From NCBI GenBank assembly GCA_937922595.1, contig CALAIY010000038.1, positions 1 through 58,929 of the forward strand: DNA of 58,929 nucleotides. Reading direction: 5' to 3'. The notes below the pieces were generated by a model that made no database searches, had not been told where the DNA came from, and saw only the letters and a list, made by a program, of their open reading frames with translations. The position numbers and the translations under genes were made by a program. Positions 35,695 to 45,122 of this stretch are shown piece by piece. Positions within the stretch are counted from its first letter, which is position 1. The number at the start of each line of letters is the position of its first letter. This DNA comes from an uncultured Verrucomicrobiales bacterium. GTDB taxonomy: Bacteria > Verrucomicrobiota > Verrucomicrobiia > Verrucomicrobiales > DEV007.

Positions 35695-36171
35695 ATGGCT
35701 GCATCCGAAGATAACGAAGACGAAGACGTCGCGACCAAAAAGAGCGTGCCGGTAAGGCAGTTTTCCGTTTTCTTGCCCAATCGCGCAGGAGCACTGCTCA
35801 GTGTGGTGCGAATGGTGAATGATTCGATGGCTGAGGTTCTTGGTGTGAGTGTGCTGGACTCTATGGATGGCACCGTCGTTCGCATCGTTGTCTCAGATCC
35901 TGAATCGGTGGAGACACTTTTTATCGAGAAGGGGATTCCGCACAGCATGCTTGAGCTGGTGGCAATCGAGCTGCCTGATAATTCCCACCTCGCGAATTGC
36001 CTCGCTGCGCTTCTTGAGGCCGAGACGAACGTGCATTTCTGCTACCCCTTGCTCTGCCGTCCGAATGACCGCCCCGTGCTGGCATTCTGTCTTGAGGACA
36101 GTGAGTTCGGTGCATCAGTCCTTCTCAATAGTGGCTTCAAGGTGCTCTACGAAGCGGATCTCAGCCGGTGA
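35695..36171 (+). CDS. ACT-domain regulatory protein
   Basis: A 158-residue protein with an acidic, Asp/Glu-rich start (about residues 3-12) and two likely ACT repeats: the first begins VRQFSVFLPNRAGALLSVVRMVND (about 20-90), the second ETNVHFCYPLLCRPNDRPVLAFCLED (about 108-158). ACT domains bind amino acids or other small ligands and control partner enzymes. No catalytic domain is attached, so it would act as a stand-alone effector-binding protein. Its position after manA gives no clear target. Confidence 0.75.
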   Translation: MAASEDNEDEDVATKKSVPVRQFSVFLPNRAGALLSVVRMVNDSMAEVLGVSVLDSMDGTVVRIVVSDPESVETLFIEKGIPHSMLELVAIELPDNSHLANCLAALLEAETNVHFCYPLLCRPNDRPVLAFCLEDSEFGASVLLNSGFKVLYEADLSR

Positions 36172-36245
36172 TCTGTGCTTCAGGATTTTGATAAAATTGG
36201 CATTCTCCACTTGCGCTAAACCGCGCCACGTGGCATAACACCCGC

Positions 36246-36265
36246 CCGTCTTGCCGACGGTTTTT
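36246..36265 (+). terminator. Weak candidate terminator upstream of tRNA-Gln
   Basis: A 5-bp stem (36246-36250 with 36256-36260, loop of 5) is followed by TTTTT at 36261-36265. It could end the DUF2064-manA-ACT transcript. Confidence 0.4.
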
Positions 36266-36285
36266 CCGAGGCAAGAGCATCGAAT

Positions 36286-36359
36286 AGTCTCATGGTGTAA
36301 TGGTAGCACTTCTGATTTTGGTTCAGACAGTCAAGGTTCGAATCCTTGTGAGACTACCA
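36286..36359 (+). tRNA. tRNA-Gln (anticodon UUG), CCA encoded
   Basis: A full cloverleaf is visible. The acceptor stem AGTCTCA pairs with TGAGACT, the D stem GTGT pairs with GCAC, and the anticodon stem TCTGA/TCAGA closes loop TTTTGGT with anticodon TTG. The T stem CAAGG/CCTTG surrounds TTCGAAT. Discriminator A and a genomically encoded CCA complete it (36357-36359). Confidence 0.97.
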
Positions 36360-36606
36360 CTCTCGATCTGAAGTTCCCGAGAGTTGGAAATACGGTTTAT
36401 TCCGAAAGTTTGGAAAACCTGGGAATCTCCGAATTCTCTGATTGCGCGTCCCTCACAGCCAATTAGACTCCACGTCCTTTCGCACCCGGCTTGTAGGCCG
36501 TCCCATTGGCAGGGTGCATCTGATAGAGCTTCGGTTTTATCAGGAGAAACGGGACGAACATCGGCATCCGATTAACCAACAACCAAACCTTACAAACCCA
36601 AGCATT

Positions 36607-38295
36607 ATGAAAACTGCATCCGCAGAGCTCGAGGCATTGATCAACGAGACCTTCACCGAATATAAAGAAGGCTCGATCGTCAAAGGCACCATCCTCGATA
36701 TTAAACCACAAGTCGTCCTCGTAGATATTGGCTACAAGTCCGAGGGCGCGATTCCCGTCAACGAATTTGAAGACGAAGAATTTGAAGTAGGCGAAGAGAT
36801 CGAGGTTCTCCTCGAGAAACTCGAAAACGATGAGGGCATGATCGTCCTCTCCAAGGAGAAAGCTGCCCACAAGCAGAACTGGGACAAAATCGTCAAAGTT
36901 TTCCACGATGGCGGACTCGTCAAAGGCAAGGTCAAAAGCATCGTCAAAGGCGGCCTTATGGTCAACGTCGGCGTCGAAGCGTTCCTTCCTGGATCGCAGA
37001 TCGACATCATCCCACCGAAAGACCTCACCGAATACATCGGCAACGTCTACGAATTCAAGATCGTCAAGGTCAACGACGAGCGCCAGAACATCGTTCTCTC
37101 GCGTCGTGAAGTCATCGAAGCCGAGCGTGCTGAGCAGCGTGCTCGCTTCCTCGAGACGGTCACTATTGGTGATAAGGTCGATGGCCTCGTAAAGAACATC
37201 ACCGACTTCGGTGTGTTTGTAGACCTCGAAGGCATGGACGGACTCCTCCACATCACGGACATGAGCTGGGGACGGATCAACCACCCAAGCGAAATGGTCG
37301 CAGTGGGTCAGTCGCTCCACGTTCAGATCCTCGACGTCAACAAGGAGAAGGAGCGCGTCTCCCTCGGCCTCAAGCAGATGCTCAAGAATCCTTGGGAAAA
37401 CATCGAATCCAAATACCCAATCGGCGGCACCGTCAAAGGTCGCATCACGAAGCTCGTTCCTTACGGAGCGTTCATCGAAGTCGAAGAAGGTGTTGAAGGA
37501 CTTGTTCACGTTTCCGAACTCTCCTGGACCAAGCGCATCACGCGGCCTCAGGACGTCCTCACTCAGGGCGACGAGATCGAAGCCGTCATCCTTGGAATCA
37601 ACAAGGAAGAGCAGAAGATCAGCCTCGGTGTCCGTCAGCTAGACGCAAACCCATGGGACGCGATTGAAAGCCGCTTCCCAATTGGCTCCAAGATCAAAGG
37701 CCAGGTCCGCAACCTCACCGCCTACGGTGCTTTTGTGGAAATGGAAGACGGCATCGATGGAATGATCCACGTGTCCGACCTCAGCTGGACCCGCAAGATT
37801 AACCACCCGTCCGAGATCCTCAAGAAGAACGACGATGTGGAAGCGACCGTGCTCGAGATCGATAAGGTCAATCAGCGCATCAGCCTCGGAATCAAGCAGC
37901 TCGACGACGATCCATGGTCCGACATCGATACGCACTTCGCAGTCGGCGACCTTGTGAAAGGCACCGTCACGAAGATCGCAAGCTTCGGTGCCTTTGTGGC
38001 ACTCGAAAACGAGATCGATGGCCTCGTCCACATCTCGCAGCTCAGTGAAGAGCACGTTGGCCGTGTGAAAGACATCGCCAATGTTGGCGACGAAGTCGAA
38101 GCTCGCGTCATCAAGGTGGACAAAGTTGAGCGCCGTATCGGTCTCTCAATCAAGGCCGCCAGCTACTCCGAAGAGGAGCTCAAGCAAGAGACTGCCGCCT
38201 TCGAAGCGCTCCGTCCAAGCTCCGATCTCGTTGGCCTCGACGAAGCATTCCGCTTCGCTCAAGAGGAATACCGCCCCGGCCAAGCCGGCGAGTAA
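36607..38295 (+). CDS. rpsA: Small ribosomal subunit protein bS1
   Basis: The 562-residue protein delivers mRNA to the 30S subunit. Six S1 RNA-binding repeats are visible, each beginning G-x-x-[VI]-x-G. The last four (about residues 195-540) are the most regular, with the GAF[VI]x[LVM]-E-x-G core and LHI/VHVS-x-LSW. An open frame upstream to 36442 does not fit S1, so ATG at 36607 (MKTASAELEALINETF) is used. No Shine-Dalgarno sequence precedes it. Codons are heavily C-ending and optimised, unlike the G-ending plus-strand neighbours, in keeping with high expression. A strong terminator follows. Confidence 0.97.
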   Translation: MKTASAELEALINETFTEYKEGSIVKGTILDIKPQVVLVDIGYKSEGAIPVNEFEDEEFEVGEEIEVLLEKLENDEGMIVLSKEKAAHKQNWDKIVKVFHDGGLVKGKVKSIVKGGLMVNVGVEAFLPGSQIDIIPPKDLTEYIGNVYEFKIVKVNDERQNIVLSRREVIEAERAEQRARFLETVTIGDKVDGLVKNITDFGVFVDLEGMDGLLHITDMSWGRINHPSEMVAVGQSLHVQILDVNKEKERVSLGLKQMLKNPWENIESKYPIGGTVKGRITKLVPYGAFIEVEEGVEGLVHVSELSWTKRITRPQDVLTQGDEIEAVILGINKEEQKISLGVRQLDANPWDAIESRFPIGSKIKGQVRNLTAYGAFVEMEDGIDGMIHVSDLSWTRKINHPSEILKKNDDVEATVLEIDKVNQRISLGIKQLDDDPWSDIDTHFAVGDLVKGTVTKIASFGAFVALENEIDGLVHISQLSEEHVGRVKDIANVGDEVEARVIKVDKVERRIGLSIKAASYSEEELKQETAAFEALRPSSDLVGLDEAFRFAQEEYRPGQAGE

Positions 38296-38319
38296 GACTC
38301 TTCGAAAGATACTCTGTAA

Positions 38320-38350
38320 GGGGCTCCCGGTTTTCCGGGAGCCCCTTTTT
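38320..38350 (+). terminator. Rho-independent terminator after rpsA
   Basis: A perfect 11-bp GC-rich stem (38320-38330 with 38335-38345) with a TTTT loop and a TTTTT tail (38346-38350). Confidence 0.95.
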
Positions 38351-38391
38351 CGTGGTGTCGTCCGAAGTGCAACGTGGCTACATCACGACAC

Positions 38392-38427
38392 AAAAAACCC
38401 CCGGCCTTTCTTGAAGAGGGCCGGGGG
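38392..38427 (-). terminator. Rho-independent terminator after the sugar isomerase gene
   Basis: A 9-bp stem (38398-38406 with 38419-38427) carries six T residues on the minus strand (38397-38392). It ends the minus-strand transcript from 40644 and abuts the rpsA terminator. Confidence 0.93.
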
Positions 38428-38464
38428 CTGTTATCCGATGGGAAACGGGGACGCTGCGCCGGGG

Positions 38465-39457
38465 TTACTCGGCGAACTGTGCGTCGAACACGATATTGGA
38501 CGCGGGGAAATCGATTTTCTTAGTGAAGGCGCAACTTTCGGTGGCTCCGAATTCGCGATCCATGGCGCCGTCTTCCCATTCGATGGAGAGCGGGCCGGTG
38601 TAATTGATCTCGTTAAGCGCGCGGATGATTTTCTCGAAGTCGATCTTTCCGCGGCCGACACTCTTGAAGTCCCAGTAGCGCTCAGGCTTGTGGAAATCGA
38701 CGTGGCCGCCGAAGACGCCAGCGTCTTTCGGGGTGTCGCTCCAGGAGACGTCCTTCATGTGGACGTGGAAAATTCTGTCGGAGAATTCGTAGATGAATTT
38801 CTCGTAGTCGACACCTTGGTAGCCGAAGTGGCTGGGGTCGTAGTTGAAGCCAAAGGCGGGGTGATTGCCCACGGCTTCGAGGGCGCGGCGTGCAGAGGAG
38901 ATGTCGAAAGCGATTTCGGTAGGGTGTACTTCGAGGGCGAAGCGAATGCCTTCATTTTGGAAGTGATCGAAGATCGGTCCCCAGCGGTTTGCGAAATCTT
39001 CGTAGCCTTTATCGATTTGGCCGGGAAGGACGGGGGGGAAGGAGTAGCAGAGGTGCCAGATCGAGGATCCGGTAAATCCGTTTACGGTTTTTACGCCGAA
39101 GTGTTTTGCGGCGGTGGCCGTTTTCTTCATTTCTTCGGCACAGCGCTGGCGCACTTCTTCGGGATCTCCGCTGCCGTAGATGTAATCGGGTAGGATTTGG
39201 GCGTGGCGCTCGTCGATGAGGTCGCAGACGCCTTGTCCTACGAGGTGGGAGGAGATGGAGAAGCGCTTGAGGCCGTGCTTATCGAGTAGGGCGGCACGGT
39301 CTTTGCAGTAAGCTTCATCTGCTTTGTCGATTTCGAAGTGATCTCCCCAGCAGCCGAGCTCGAGGCCATCGTAGCCGAAGGCTTTAGCCTTCTCGCACAT
39401 GGTTTCAATTGGGAGGTCGGCCCACTGGCCGGTGAAGAGAGTTACGGGACGTGACAT
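38465..39457 (-). CDS. Sugar phosphate isomerase/epimerase (xylose-isomerase-like TIM barrel)
   Basis: A 330-residue AP-endonuclease-2/xylose-isomerase-like TIM barrel. Metal-ligand segments are visible: ALEVHPTEI (Glu, His), [12 protein letters not shown] (Asp, His), HVHMKDVSW (His) and [11 protein letters not shown] (Glu). Enzymes of this group isomerise or epimerise sugars or polyols. Pairing with a Gfo/Idh/MocA oxidoreductase gene 20 bases upstream is typical of sugar/inositol-type catabolic modules in PVC bacteria. The exact sugar is not known. Confidence 0.9.
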   Translation of the reverse strand: MSRPVTLFTGQWADLPIETMCEKAKAFGYDGLELGCWGDHFEIDKADEAYCKDRAALLDKHGLKRFSISSHLVGQGVCDLIDERHAQILPDYIYGSGDPEEVRQRCAEEMKKTATAAKHFGVKTVNGFTGSSIWHLCYSFPPVLPGQIDKGYEDFANRWGPIFDHFQNEGIRFALEVHPTEIAFDISSARRALEAVGNHPAFGFNYDPSHFGYQGVDYEKFIYEFSDRIFHVHMKDVSWSDTPKDAGVFGGHVDFHKPERYWDFKSVGRGKIDFEKIIRALNEINYTGPLSIEWEDGAMDREFGATESCAFTKKIDFPASNIVFDAQFAE

Positions 39458-39477
39458 AAGAATGTGAGGTTTAAAAT

Positions 39478-40644
39478 TTAGCTAAGAAATGAATCCATTT
39501 TCGTCCACACGGCTCCATCTTTGGAGCTGGCAACGGTGGCTTCGATGAATGCCATTCCTCGGATACCATCATCGATTTTGGGGTAATCGAGGGTGAGGGG
39601 GCCGGGAGTTTCCCCGGCTTTGAGGGCTTTGATGTGATTGGTGAAATTTTTGTAGACGTTTGCGAATGCTTCCAGGTATCCCTCGGGGTGGCCGGCGGGA
39701 GTGCGGGTGGCGCTTGCGGCTGCTTCGCCAAGATAGCCGAGGCCAGTGCGGTAGATTTGGGTGGGCTCTTCGAGCCATTTTACGGTGAGGGTATTGGGCT
39801 CGGTCTGGTGCCATTGAAGGCCGCCTTTTTCGCCATAGATGCGGATGCTGAGGTTGTTCTCTTCGCCTACGGAAATTTGGGAGGCGTGGAGGATGCCTTT
39901 GGCTCCGCCTTTGAAGCGGAGGAGAATATTGCCATCATCATCGAGGAGGCGGCCATCGACGAAGGCTGTGAGATCGGCGCAGAGTTCTTCAATTTCGAGG
40001 CCGGTGATGTATTCGGCGAGGTTTTCCGCGTGGGTGCCGATGTCGCCAATACAGCCTGCTGCGCCTGATTTGGTGGGATCAGTGCGCCAGGCGGCTTGCT
40101 TTTGCTCGGAGTCTTCGAGCTTGGTTGCGAGCCAGCCTTGTGGGTATTCGGCAACGACTTTACGGATTTTGCCGAGCTTGCCTGAGGCTACCATTTCGCG
40201 CGCCTGCTTCACCATGGGGTAGCCGGTGTAATTGTGGGTGAGCCCGTAGAGCTGGCCGCTTTTTTCGATGATTTCCTTGAGCTCTTTGGATTGCTCGAGA
40301 TTGAAGGTGGCGGGTTTATCCGAAAGGACGTGAAAGCCTGCTTCGAGAGCTGCTTTTGCGGCGGGGAAATGCATGTGATTCGGCGTGACGATGCTGACGA
40401 ATTCCATGCGCTGATCGGCAGGGAGAGCGGCTTCTTTCTCCATCATTTCCTCCATTGTGCCGTAGCAACGCGATTCATCGAGACCGAATTCGAGGCCGGA
40501 AGCGATAGATTTTTCCGGGGTGGAGCTAAATGCTCCGCAAACAAGTTCTATCTGCTGGTCGATGGCGGCAGCAATGCGGTGGACGCCTCCAATGAAAGCT
40601 CCTTGGCCGCCGCCGACCATGCCCATGCGAATTTTGTTGCTCAT
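39478..40644 (-). CDS. Gfo/Idh/MocA family oxidoreductase
   Basis: A 388-residue NAD(P)-dependent sugar dehydrogenase-like protein. The N-terminal Rossmann fold starts [18 protein letters not shown], and the catalytic-region motif is [13 protein letters not shown] (Lys of the EKP-like motif). [16 protein letters not shown] is the conserved D-x-x-x-H segment. No signal peptide is present. An upstream open frame to 40794 is rejected because it overlaps the divergent esterase gene and lacks similarity, so ATG at 40644 is used. It is co-transcribed with the downstream isomerase-like gene. Confidence 0.92.
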   Translation of the reverse strand: MSNKIRMGMVGGGQGAFIGGVHRIAAAIDQQIELVCGAFSSTPEKSIASGLEFGLDESRCYGTMEEMMEKEAALPADQRMEFVSIVTPNHMHFPAAKAALEAGFHVLSDKPATFNLEQSKELKEIIEKSGQLYGLTHNYTGYPMVKQAREMVASGKLGKIRKVVAEYPQGWLATKLEDSEQKQAAWRTDPTKSGAAGCIGDIGTHAENLAEYITGLEIEELCADLTAFVDGRLLDDDGNILLRFKGGAKGILHASQISVGEENNLSIRIYGEKGGLQWHQTEPNTLTVKWLEEPTQIYRTGLGYLGEAAASATRTPAGHPEGYLEAFANVYKNFTNHIKALKAGETPGPLTLDYPKIDDGIRGMAFIEATVASSKDGAVWTKMDSFLS

Positions 40645-40760
40645 AAAAAAAGGAAAAAGAGTGAAAAAGTGTTTGGAAGAAACGGATGATAAAGGTGAAC
40701 GGGGGAGCGTAGCGAGCAATTGGTTTTTGACGGGGCTAAGCGAAGTGTCAGGGTTGGGGC

Positions 40761-41537
40761 ATGAGGATGAATTTTTTCCGGACGTTGGCAGCATTTTTCA
40801 GTTCACTTGGGCTTCCTGCTTCGGCGATTGATGCTTCTGGTGTGATTGCGGCGTGCTCTGAGGGGAAAGAGGGCGCTGTGCCTTACCGGCTGTTCACACC
40901 TGGGGCATTGGAAAAGCCATTGCCGCTGGTGGTGTGCCTTCATGGCTCGGGAGGGCGCGGTGCCGATAATACCACTCAGATTACCGATACTTGGTGGGCA
41001 CCTAATGTGCTCGTGTCTCCTGAGCACCAGGCGGAGCATCCGTGCTTTGTGTTGATGCCACAGTGTGGGAATGAGAGGCGGTGGGTGGATTGTAAGTGGG
41101 ATGAGGGAAGTTATGAAGTTTCAAAGACGGCAGAAACTTCCGAGCTTGCTTCGGTGGCTGCGCTGGTGAAGGCGCTTGCGGCTAGGCCTGAGGTGGATGC
41201 TTCGCGAGTGTATGTGACAGGGATGTCGATGGGTGGCTATGCGACGTGGGATTTACTTGCGCGGCATTCTGATATTTTTGCGGCGGCGGTGCCGATCTGT
41301 GGAGGTGGCGATCCTTCGTTGGCGAGGCGTTTAAAGGATGTGGCAGTGTGGGCTTTTCATGGGGCGGATGATCCGGTGGTGCCAGTGTCGGGAAGTCGGG
41401 AGATGGTGGCTGCGCTTAAGGCCGCTGGCTCTTCGGTGAAATACACGGAGTTTCCAGGGGTGAAGCATAATAGCTGGCGACCGTGCTGGAAGGATGAAAA
41501 ACTCGTGGCTTGGTTCTTTGCCCAGCGTCGAGATTAG
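40761..41537 (+). CDS. Secreted alpha/beta hydrolase (esterase/PHB-depolymerase-like)
   Basis: The 258-residue protein begins with a short signal peptide (residues 1-22, ending ASA). The alpha/beta-hydrolase core shows the oxyanion region LVVCLHGSGGRG, nucleophile elbow GMSMGGY (Ser), acid GADDPVVP (Asp) and KHNSW (His), in the LpqC/phospholipase-carboxylesterase order. It is likely an exported esterase acting on acylated polysaccharide or polyester. It is divergent from the Gfo/Idh gene (116 bases apart) and 35 bases upstream of the SET gene. Confidence 0.85.
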   Translation: MRMNFFRTLAAFFSSLGLPASAIDASGVIAACSEGKEGAVPYRLFTPGALEKPLPLVVCLHGSGGRGADNTTQITDTWWAPNVLVSPEHQAEHPCFVLMPQCGNERRWVDCKWDEGSYEVSKTAETSELASVAALVKALAARPEVDASRVYVTGMSMGGYATWDLLARHSDIFAAAVPICGGGDPSLARRLKDVAVWAFHGADDPVVPVSGSREMVAALKAAGSSVKYTEFPGVKHNSWRPCWKDEKLVAWFFAQRRD

Positions 41538-41572
41538 GCTACGGATGCTATGCGCCGAAGCGACCTACTAAC

Positions 41573-42142
41573 GTGAGCACTATTATTGAAGAACTACCGA
41601 AGCCCCGCAAATTTACTCGGATGGAGGATCCGGATGGGCCGGGATTGTGGGAAGTGCGGGATTCTGAGATCCACGGGAGTGGGGTCTTTGCTGCGGGTGC
41701 CATCTGGAATGGCGAGCGAGTGATCGAATATTGTGGTGAGAAGATTACGAAGGAGGAGTCTGAGCGCCGTGGAGATTTACATTGGGCGCGATCATTGGAG
41801 ACTGGTGGGGGGGCGGTTTATTTGTTTACACTGAATAAGAAATATGATGTGGATGGAGCGTTTCCCTGGAATCCTGCACGGCTGATCAATCATTCATGCG
41901 ATCCAAACTGCGAGGTGCATATCGTGAAGGGGCGTATCTGGGTGGTGGCGCTGATGGATATCGAAGATGGGACTGAGTTGTCTTTTAACTATGGCTTCGA
42001 TGCGGAGGATTACGAAAGCCACCCATGCCGCTGCGGAAAGGCGCGATGTGTGGGGTATATCGTGGGCGAGGATTACTGGCCTGATATGTATAAGCAGATT
42101 GCGAAAAAAGAGAAGGCTGCGAAGCAGAAGGCTCGAAAATAA
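41573..42142 (+). CDS. SET-domain protein lysine methyltransferase
   Basis: A 189-residue protein starting at GTG 41573 (MSTIIEELPKPRK). An in-frame start at 41510 would overlap the esterase gene and is rejected. SET motifs are clear: GSGVFAAGAIWNGERVIEYCGE near the start, RLINHSCDPNCEV (catalytic NHSCDPNC), DGTELSFNYGF and the post-SET cysteine cluster CRCGKARC that normally binds zinc. The tail (last 20 residues) is Lys/Ala-rich. SET enzymes use SAM to methylate lysine. Bacterial members act on ribosomal proteins, nucleoid proteins or host histones, and the target here is unknown. Confidence 0.92.
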   Translation: MSTIIEELPKPRKFTRMEDPDGPGLWEVRDSEIHGSGVFAAGAIWNGERVIEYCGEKITKEESERRGDLHWARSLETGGGAVYLFTLNKKYDVDGAFPWNPARLINHSCDPNCEVHIVKGRIWVVALMDIEDGTELSFNYGFDAEDYESHPCRCGKARCVGYIVGEDYWPDMYKQIAKKEKAAKQKARK

Positions 42143-42160
42143 AGCTGCAGGTTCGCACAA

Positions 42161-42198
42161 AAAAAGGGGCACCGGATTTCTCCGATGCCCCCTTTTTT
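42161..42198. terminator. Bidirectional terminator between SET and metalloprotease genes
   Basis: A GC-rich stem (about 42166-42176 with 42181-42191, one mismatch, loop TTTC) is flanked by A7 on one side and T6 on the other. It can terminate both the plus-strand SET transcript and the minus-strand metalloprotease transcript, whose stop is at 42213. Confidence 0.85.
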
Positions 42199-42212
42199 GG
42201 TTGGTGGGTTTG

Positions 42213-45122
42213 TTAGTTTTTGGCGGAGCTAGTTTTTCCGTTGATAAAGATCGTGGAGCTTGAAGCAGGACGACTTACGTCGATCACGTAATCGGCGTCG
42301 AGAGCTTTTTCGATTCTCTTCTTGGCATCGGCGAGGTGAGCCGAGGTGTAGGGATCGAGTTTCGCATCCGTCTGGATGGAGGCGGCGATGGTTCCGAGCT
42401 CTTGGGCGGCCAGCTTTTGGATGGGCTTTTTCGAGGAATTGGATTCTGCGGAGGGGCCGATGAGGTCGATTAGGCGCTCGATGAGTTCTTCTTGGAGGTC
42501 GCGCTTCAGGCTGCTGAGCATTGGCTTACGAGCGGTGAAACCACCTTCTGGAGGGTTTTCTGCGGCCTCTTTGATTCCATCAAAGATGGAGCCTCGAAGG
42601 GTGGCGAGAAGCTCGGGGAGTGTGAGGGCGTCTTCATCGGCTGGAACGCGGAATTCGTTGTCGTAAACTCGCTCAAGAGTCTTTGGGTTCATCAGTGAGG
42701 TGAGAATACTGGCTTGGATTCCGAGGATTCTGTCGTGAACGGGCCAGGCGGGATCGGTGAAGCGTGTGCCGAGGCTTTGAGTGCCGGCATCCCACCATTT
42801 ATCGACGGTCATGTGCCTGAGGAGTTCGGGTGTGAGGCCGAAGGCTTCGGAATTGAATGCGTTTTCAGTGATGAAGGCGAGTGCTTTGCGTTGGGTGTCT
42901 GCGGAGACGACTTCGATGGGGGCGCGGCCATTAGAATCTCCTTTTTTGTCGCGGTAGATGTGGGCTCCTCCGATCCAATTGGCCATCATGGAGAGTGCCT
43001 TTGTTTGCTCACTGAGGGTGAGCTGGTAGCCATGGCGGGCTTTTGCCCAGGAGTCGCCATCTTTTACAAAACCATCGAGAATCAGTGCGCGGTTTTTCTT
43101 CACGAGGCGCATTTGGTTTTCTGCGAAGGTGAGTGGGTCTTTACCGAAATCGTAGCGGCGGGCGAGGGGATCGGATCCCCAGGTGTCTTCATCGGTGGCG
43201 TAAGCGAGCTCAGGCTCGGCGACACGGTCGAGAATTGGGGTGAGGTCTTTTGCGAAGGTGTAGCCGTATTCGATTGCCCACATGTCGTAGGGGCCGATGT
43301 CGATCATGGCGTAGTCTCCTTGGACTTTGCCGGTCTCGACGTTGATGTTTACGGGGATGTAATCCATGACGGAGGCTGCGAAGGGACGCTTGCCTTTCAC
43401 TTCTTCCGTATTCATTTCTTCGATGCTAAGCATGGAGGAGGCTTTGAAGTTGTGGCGGAGACCGAGGGTGTGTCCGACTTCGTGAGCAACGAGGTCGGCG
43501 AGGAGGGGGCCGATGAAGGATTCGGGGATTCCATCGAGCTTTTGCTCGGTGTCATCGTTTTGGCTTTCTTCGTTGGTGCCGTTCGCTAGTGCGTTTTTGG
43601 CGTTTTCATCTTTCGTTTTCTTTTCTTCCGGGGTGAGGTCTTTGTCTTCTTTTGCTTCGGAAGCCGCTTGGGTGCGGGCATTTTCAAACTCGGTGATGGT
43701 GCGAGCCATTTGCATCATGGAGATGCCATGAGCCTTGCAGTTGGCGGCGTGACAGAGGCCGTTTTTCTGGGAGTAGCGGGCGGAGAGACCGTCGTATTCA
43801 TCGTCACCGATAAAGCTTGTATCGACATTGGCTGCGGGGTGGCCGCCGAGGTGCTGGAGGTGGCTTTGAGCGGAGCGTGCATCGATGAGTGTCTGGCGCT
43901 CGGATGGTGCGGAGAGGCGGACGCGTGGATCCCAGTTTGGGTGTTGCTCAAGCCAGGCAAGTGTTTCTGGAGCGTAGCCTTCGGTGACAACTCCAGGAAG
44001 CACTTCGTGGAATTGGCGCCAGAAGTTACGGATCCAGCCGTCGGTAAGAATGATGTCGGCGTCGAGGATTTGGCCAGTGTTGGGATTGACACGGCTGGGC
44101 CCGATGGCGGTGCCGACGCCGTTGTTGAGCCAGCGGACGAAATTGTAATTTACGTCTTCGGGATCTTTGTCCATGTGAGCGCCAGTGGTGGCGTCTTGTT
44201 GGTGGACTTGGACAGCGTCGATAAGACCGATGTTTTCAAAGGCTTTGTTCCACATTTCGATTCCGTTGCGCACCCAGCGGCGGTAGCGGATTGGGGTGGT
44301 GTGCTCGATGTAGAAAACGATGGGCTCTTTCGGCGGGGAGAGGCGAAGCTTGGGGTCGGCTTTTTCGAGGTGCCAGCGGTTGATGTAGCGCTGAACGACT
44401 TCGTCTTGCTTGAATTTGCCGTAATCGGTGTAGGTGGTGGTGAAGTAGCCTATGCGGGTGTCGGCGACACGGGGCTTATAGTTTTTGTTCTCCGTGATGA
44501 GAGAGATGGAGAAGTGGAAGGTGCGGAGCTGGCCGCCTCTTACAGGGGCTTCGATGGCGATCTCAACGTTGTTTTTAAATGCTTTGGCAGTCTTGATTTG
44601 GATGAGATCTTTTTGGATGCCTCCGGCGTCTGCGCCGAAGAATTTCCCGGCTTGGCCGATGAGAAGAGCATCGAGATCAATCATCGGGCCGCCTTTGGGC
44701 ACGATGGTGAGGATGGGTACATCGAGGATGACTTTGTCGGTAAAGAGGCGCTTTACTGAGGATTTGGATTCGTTGTCTCCGGTGGATCGGATTGCGAGAT
44801 TGGGCTCGATCATGGCGAGCTTGTCGTCGTATTGCTTCCAGTAGACGTAGCGCTCTCCGGATTGGAGGCCTGCGTAGGTCTCGCCGCTGGCTACGGTGAG
44901 GGCGATGTAGTGTTTTTGCCCGGCGTAGCGCTTGGGTAGCTCGGCGAGAAGTTGATTGTCTTTGTTTCGCTTCCAGATGGTATAGAAGCTTTTCGAGCCG
45001 TCGAGAGTGGATACTACTTTAGTGTATCCTTTGGTGACCTCTTCGACGGATTTGTAATTCGCCGCGGGAGCGAGAGCGCTTCCTAAGGCGATGATGGTAC
45101 TGGTAAGAATGAATTTTTTCAT
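42213..45122 (-). CDS. Secreted zinc metalloprotease (DUF4953/DUF5117-type, HEVGH)
   Basis: A 969-residue exported protein with a signal peptide (residues 1-20, ending APA). The zincin motif HEVGHTLGLRHN (near residue 547) gives two zinc His, the catalytic Glu and the Met/Asn region. Upstream beta-rich modules match the DUF5117/DUF5118 arrangement. Paired with this is a segment PVNINVETGKVQGDYAMIDIGPYD that typifies the family. It probably degrades extracellular or periplasmic protein. Length and domain order are normal for the family. Confidence 0.88.
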   Translation of the reverse strand: MKKFILTSTIIALGSALAPAANYKSVEEVTKGYTKVVSTLDGSKSFYTIWKRNKDNQLLAELPKRYAGQKHYIALTVASGETYAGLQSGERYVYWKQYDDKLAMIEPNLAIRSTGDNESKSSVKRLFTDKVILDVPILTIVPKGGPMIDLDALLIGQAGKFFGADAGGIQKDLIQIKTAKAFKNNVEIAIEAPVRGGQLRTFHFSISLITENKNYKPRVADTRIGYFTTTYTDYGKFKQDEVVQRYINRWHLEKADPKLRLSPPKEPIVFYIEHTTPIRYRRWVRNGIEMWNKAFENIGLIDAVQVHQQDATTGAHMDKDPEDVNYNFVRWLNNGVGTAIGPSRVNPNTGQILDADIILTDGWIRNFWRQFHEVLPGVVTEGYAPETLAWLEQHPNWDPRVRLSAPSERQTLIDARSAQSHLQHLGGHPAANVDTSFIGDDEYDGLSARYSQKNGLCHAANCKAHGISMMQMARTITEFENARTQAASEAKEDKDLTPEEKKTKDENAKNALANGTNEESQNDDTEQKLDGIPESFIGPLLADLVAHEVGHTLGLRHNFKASSMLSIEEMNTEEVKGKRPFAASVMDYIPVNINVETGKVQGDYAMIDIGPYDMWAIEYGYTFAKDLTPILDRVAEPELAYATDEDTWGSDPLARRYDFGKDPLTFAENQMRLVKKNRALILDGFVKDGDSWAKARHGYQLTLSEQTKALSMMANWIGGAHIYRDKKGDSNGRAPIEVVSADTQRKALAFITENAFNSEAFGLTPELLRHMTVDKWWDAGTQSLGTRFTDPAWPVHDRILGIQASILTSLMNPKTLERVYDNEFRVPADEDALTLPELLATLRGSIFDGIKEAAENPPEGGFTARKPMLSSLKRDLQEELIERLIDLIGPSAESNSSKKPIQKLAAQELGTIAASIQTDAKLDPYTSAHLADAKKRIEKALDADYVIDVSRPASSSTIFINGKTSSAKN

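Noticed and set aside
36442-36606. Upstream extension of rpsA
   Set aside because: The region is non-S1-like; the S1 protein begins at 36607.
40645-40794. Upstream extension of the Gfo/Idh gene
   Set aside because: It overlaps the divergent esterase gene; the Rossmann fold begins at 40644.
43668-44759. Long open frame antisense to the metalloprotease
   Set aside because: The family motifs are on the minus strand; the antisense frame is compositionally driven.
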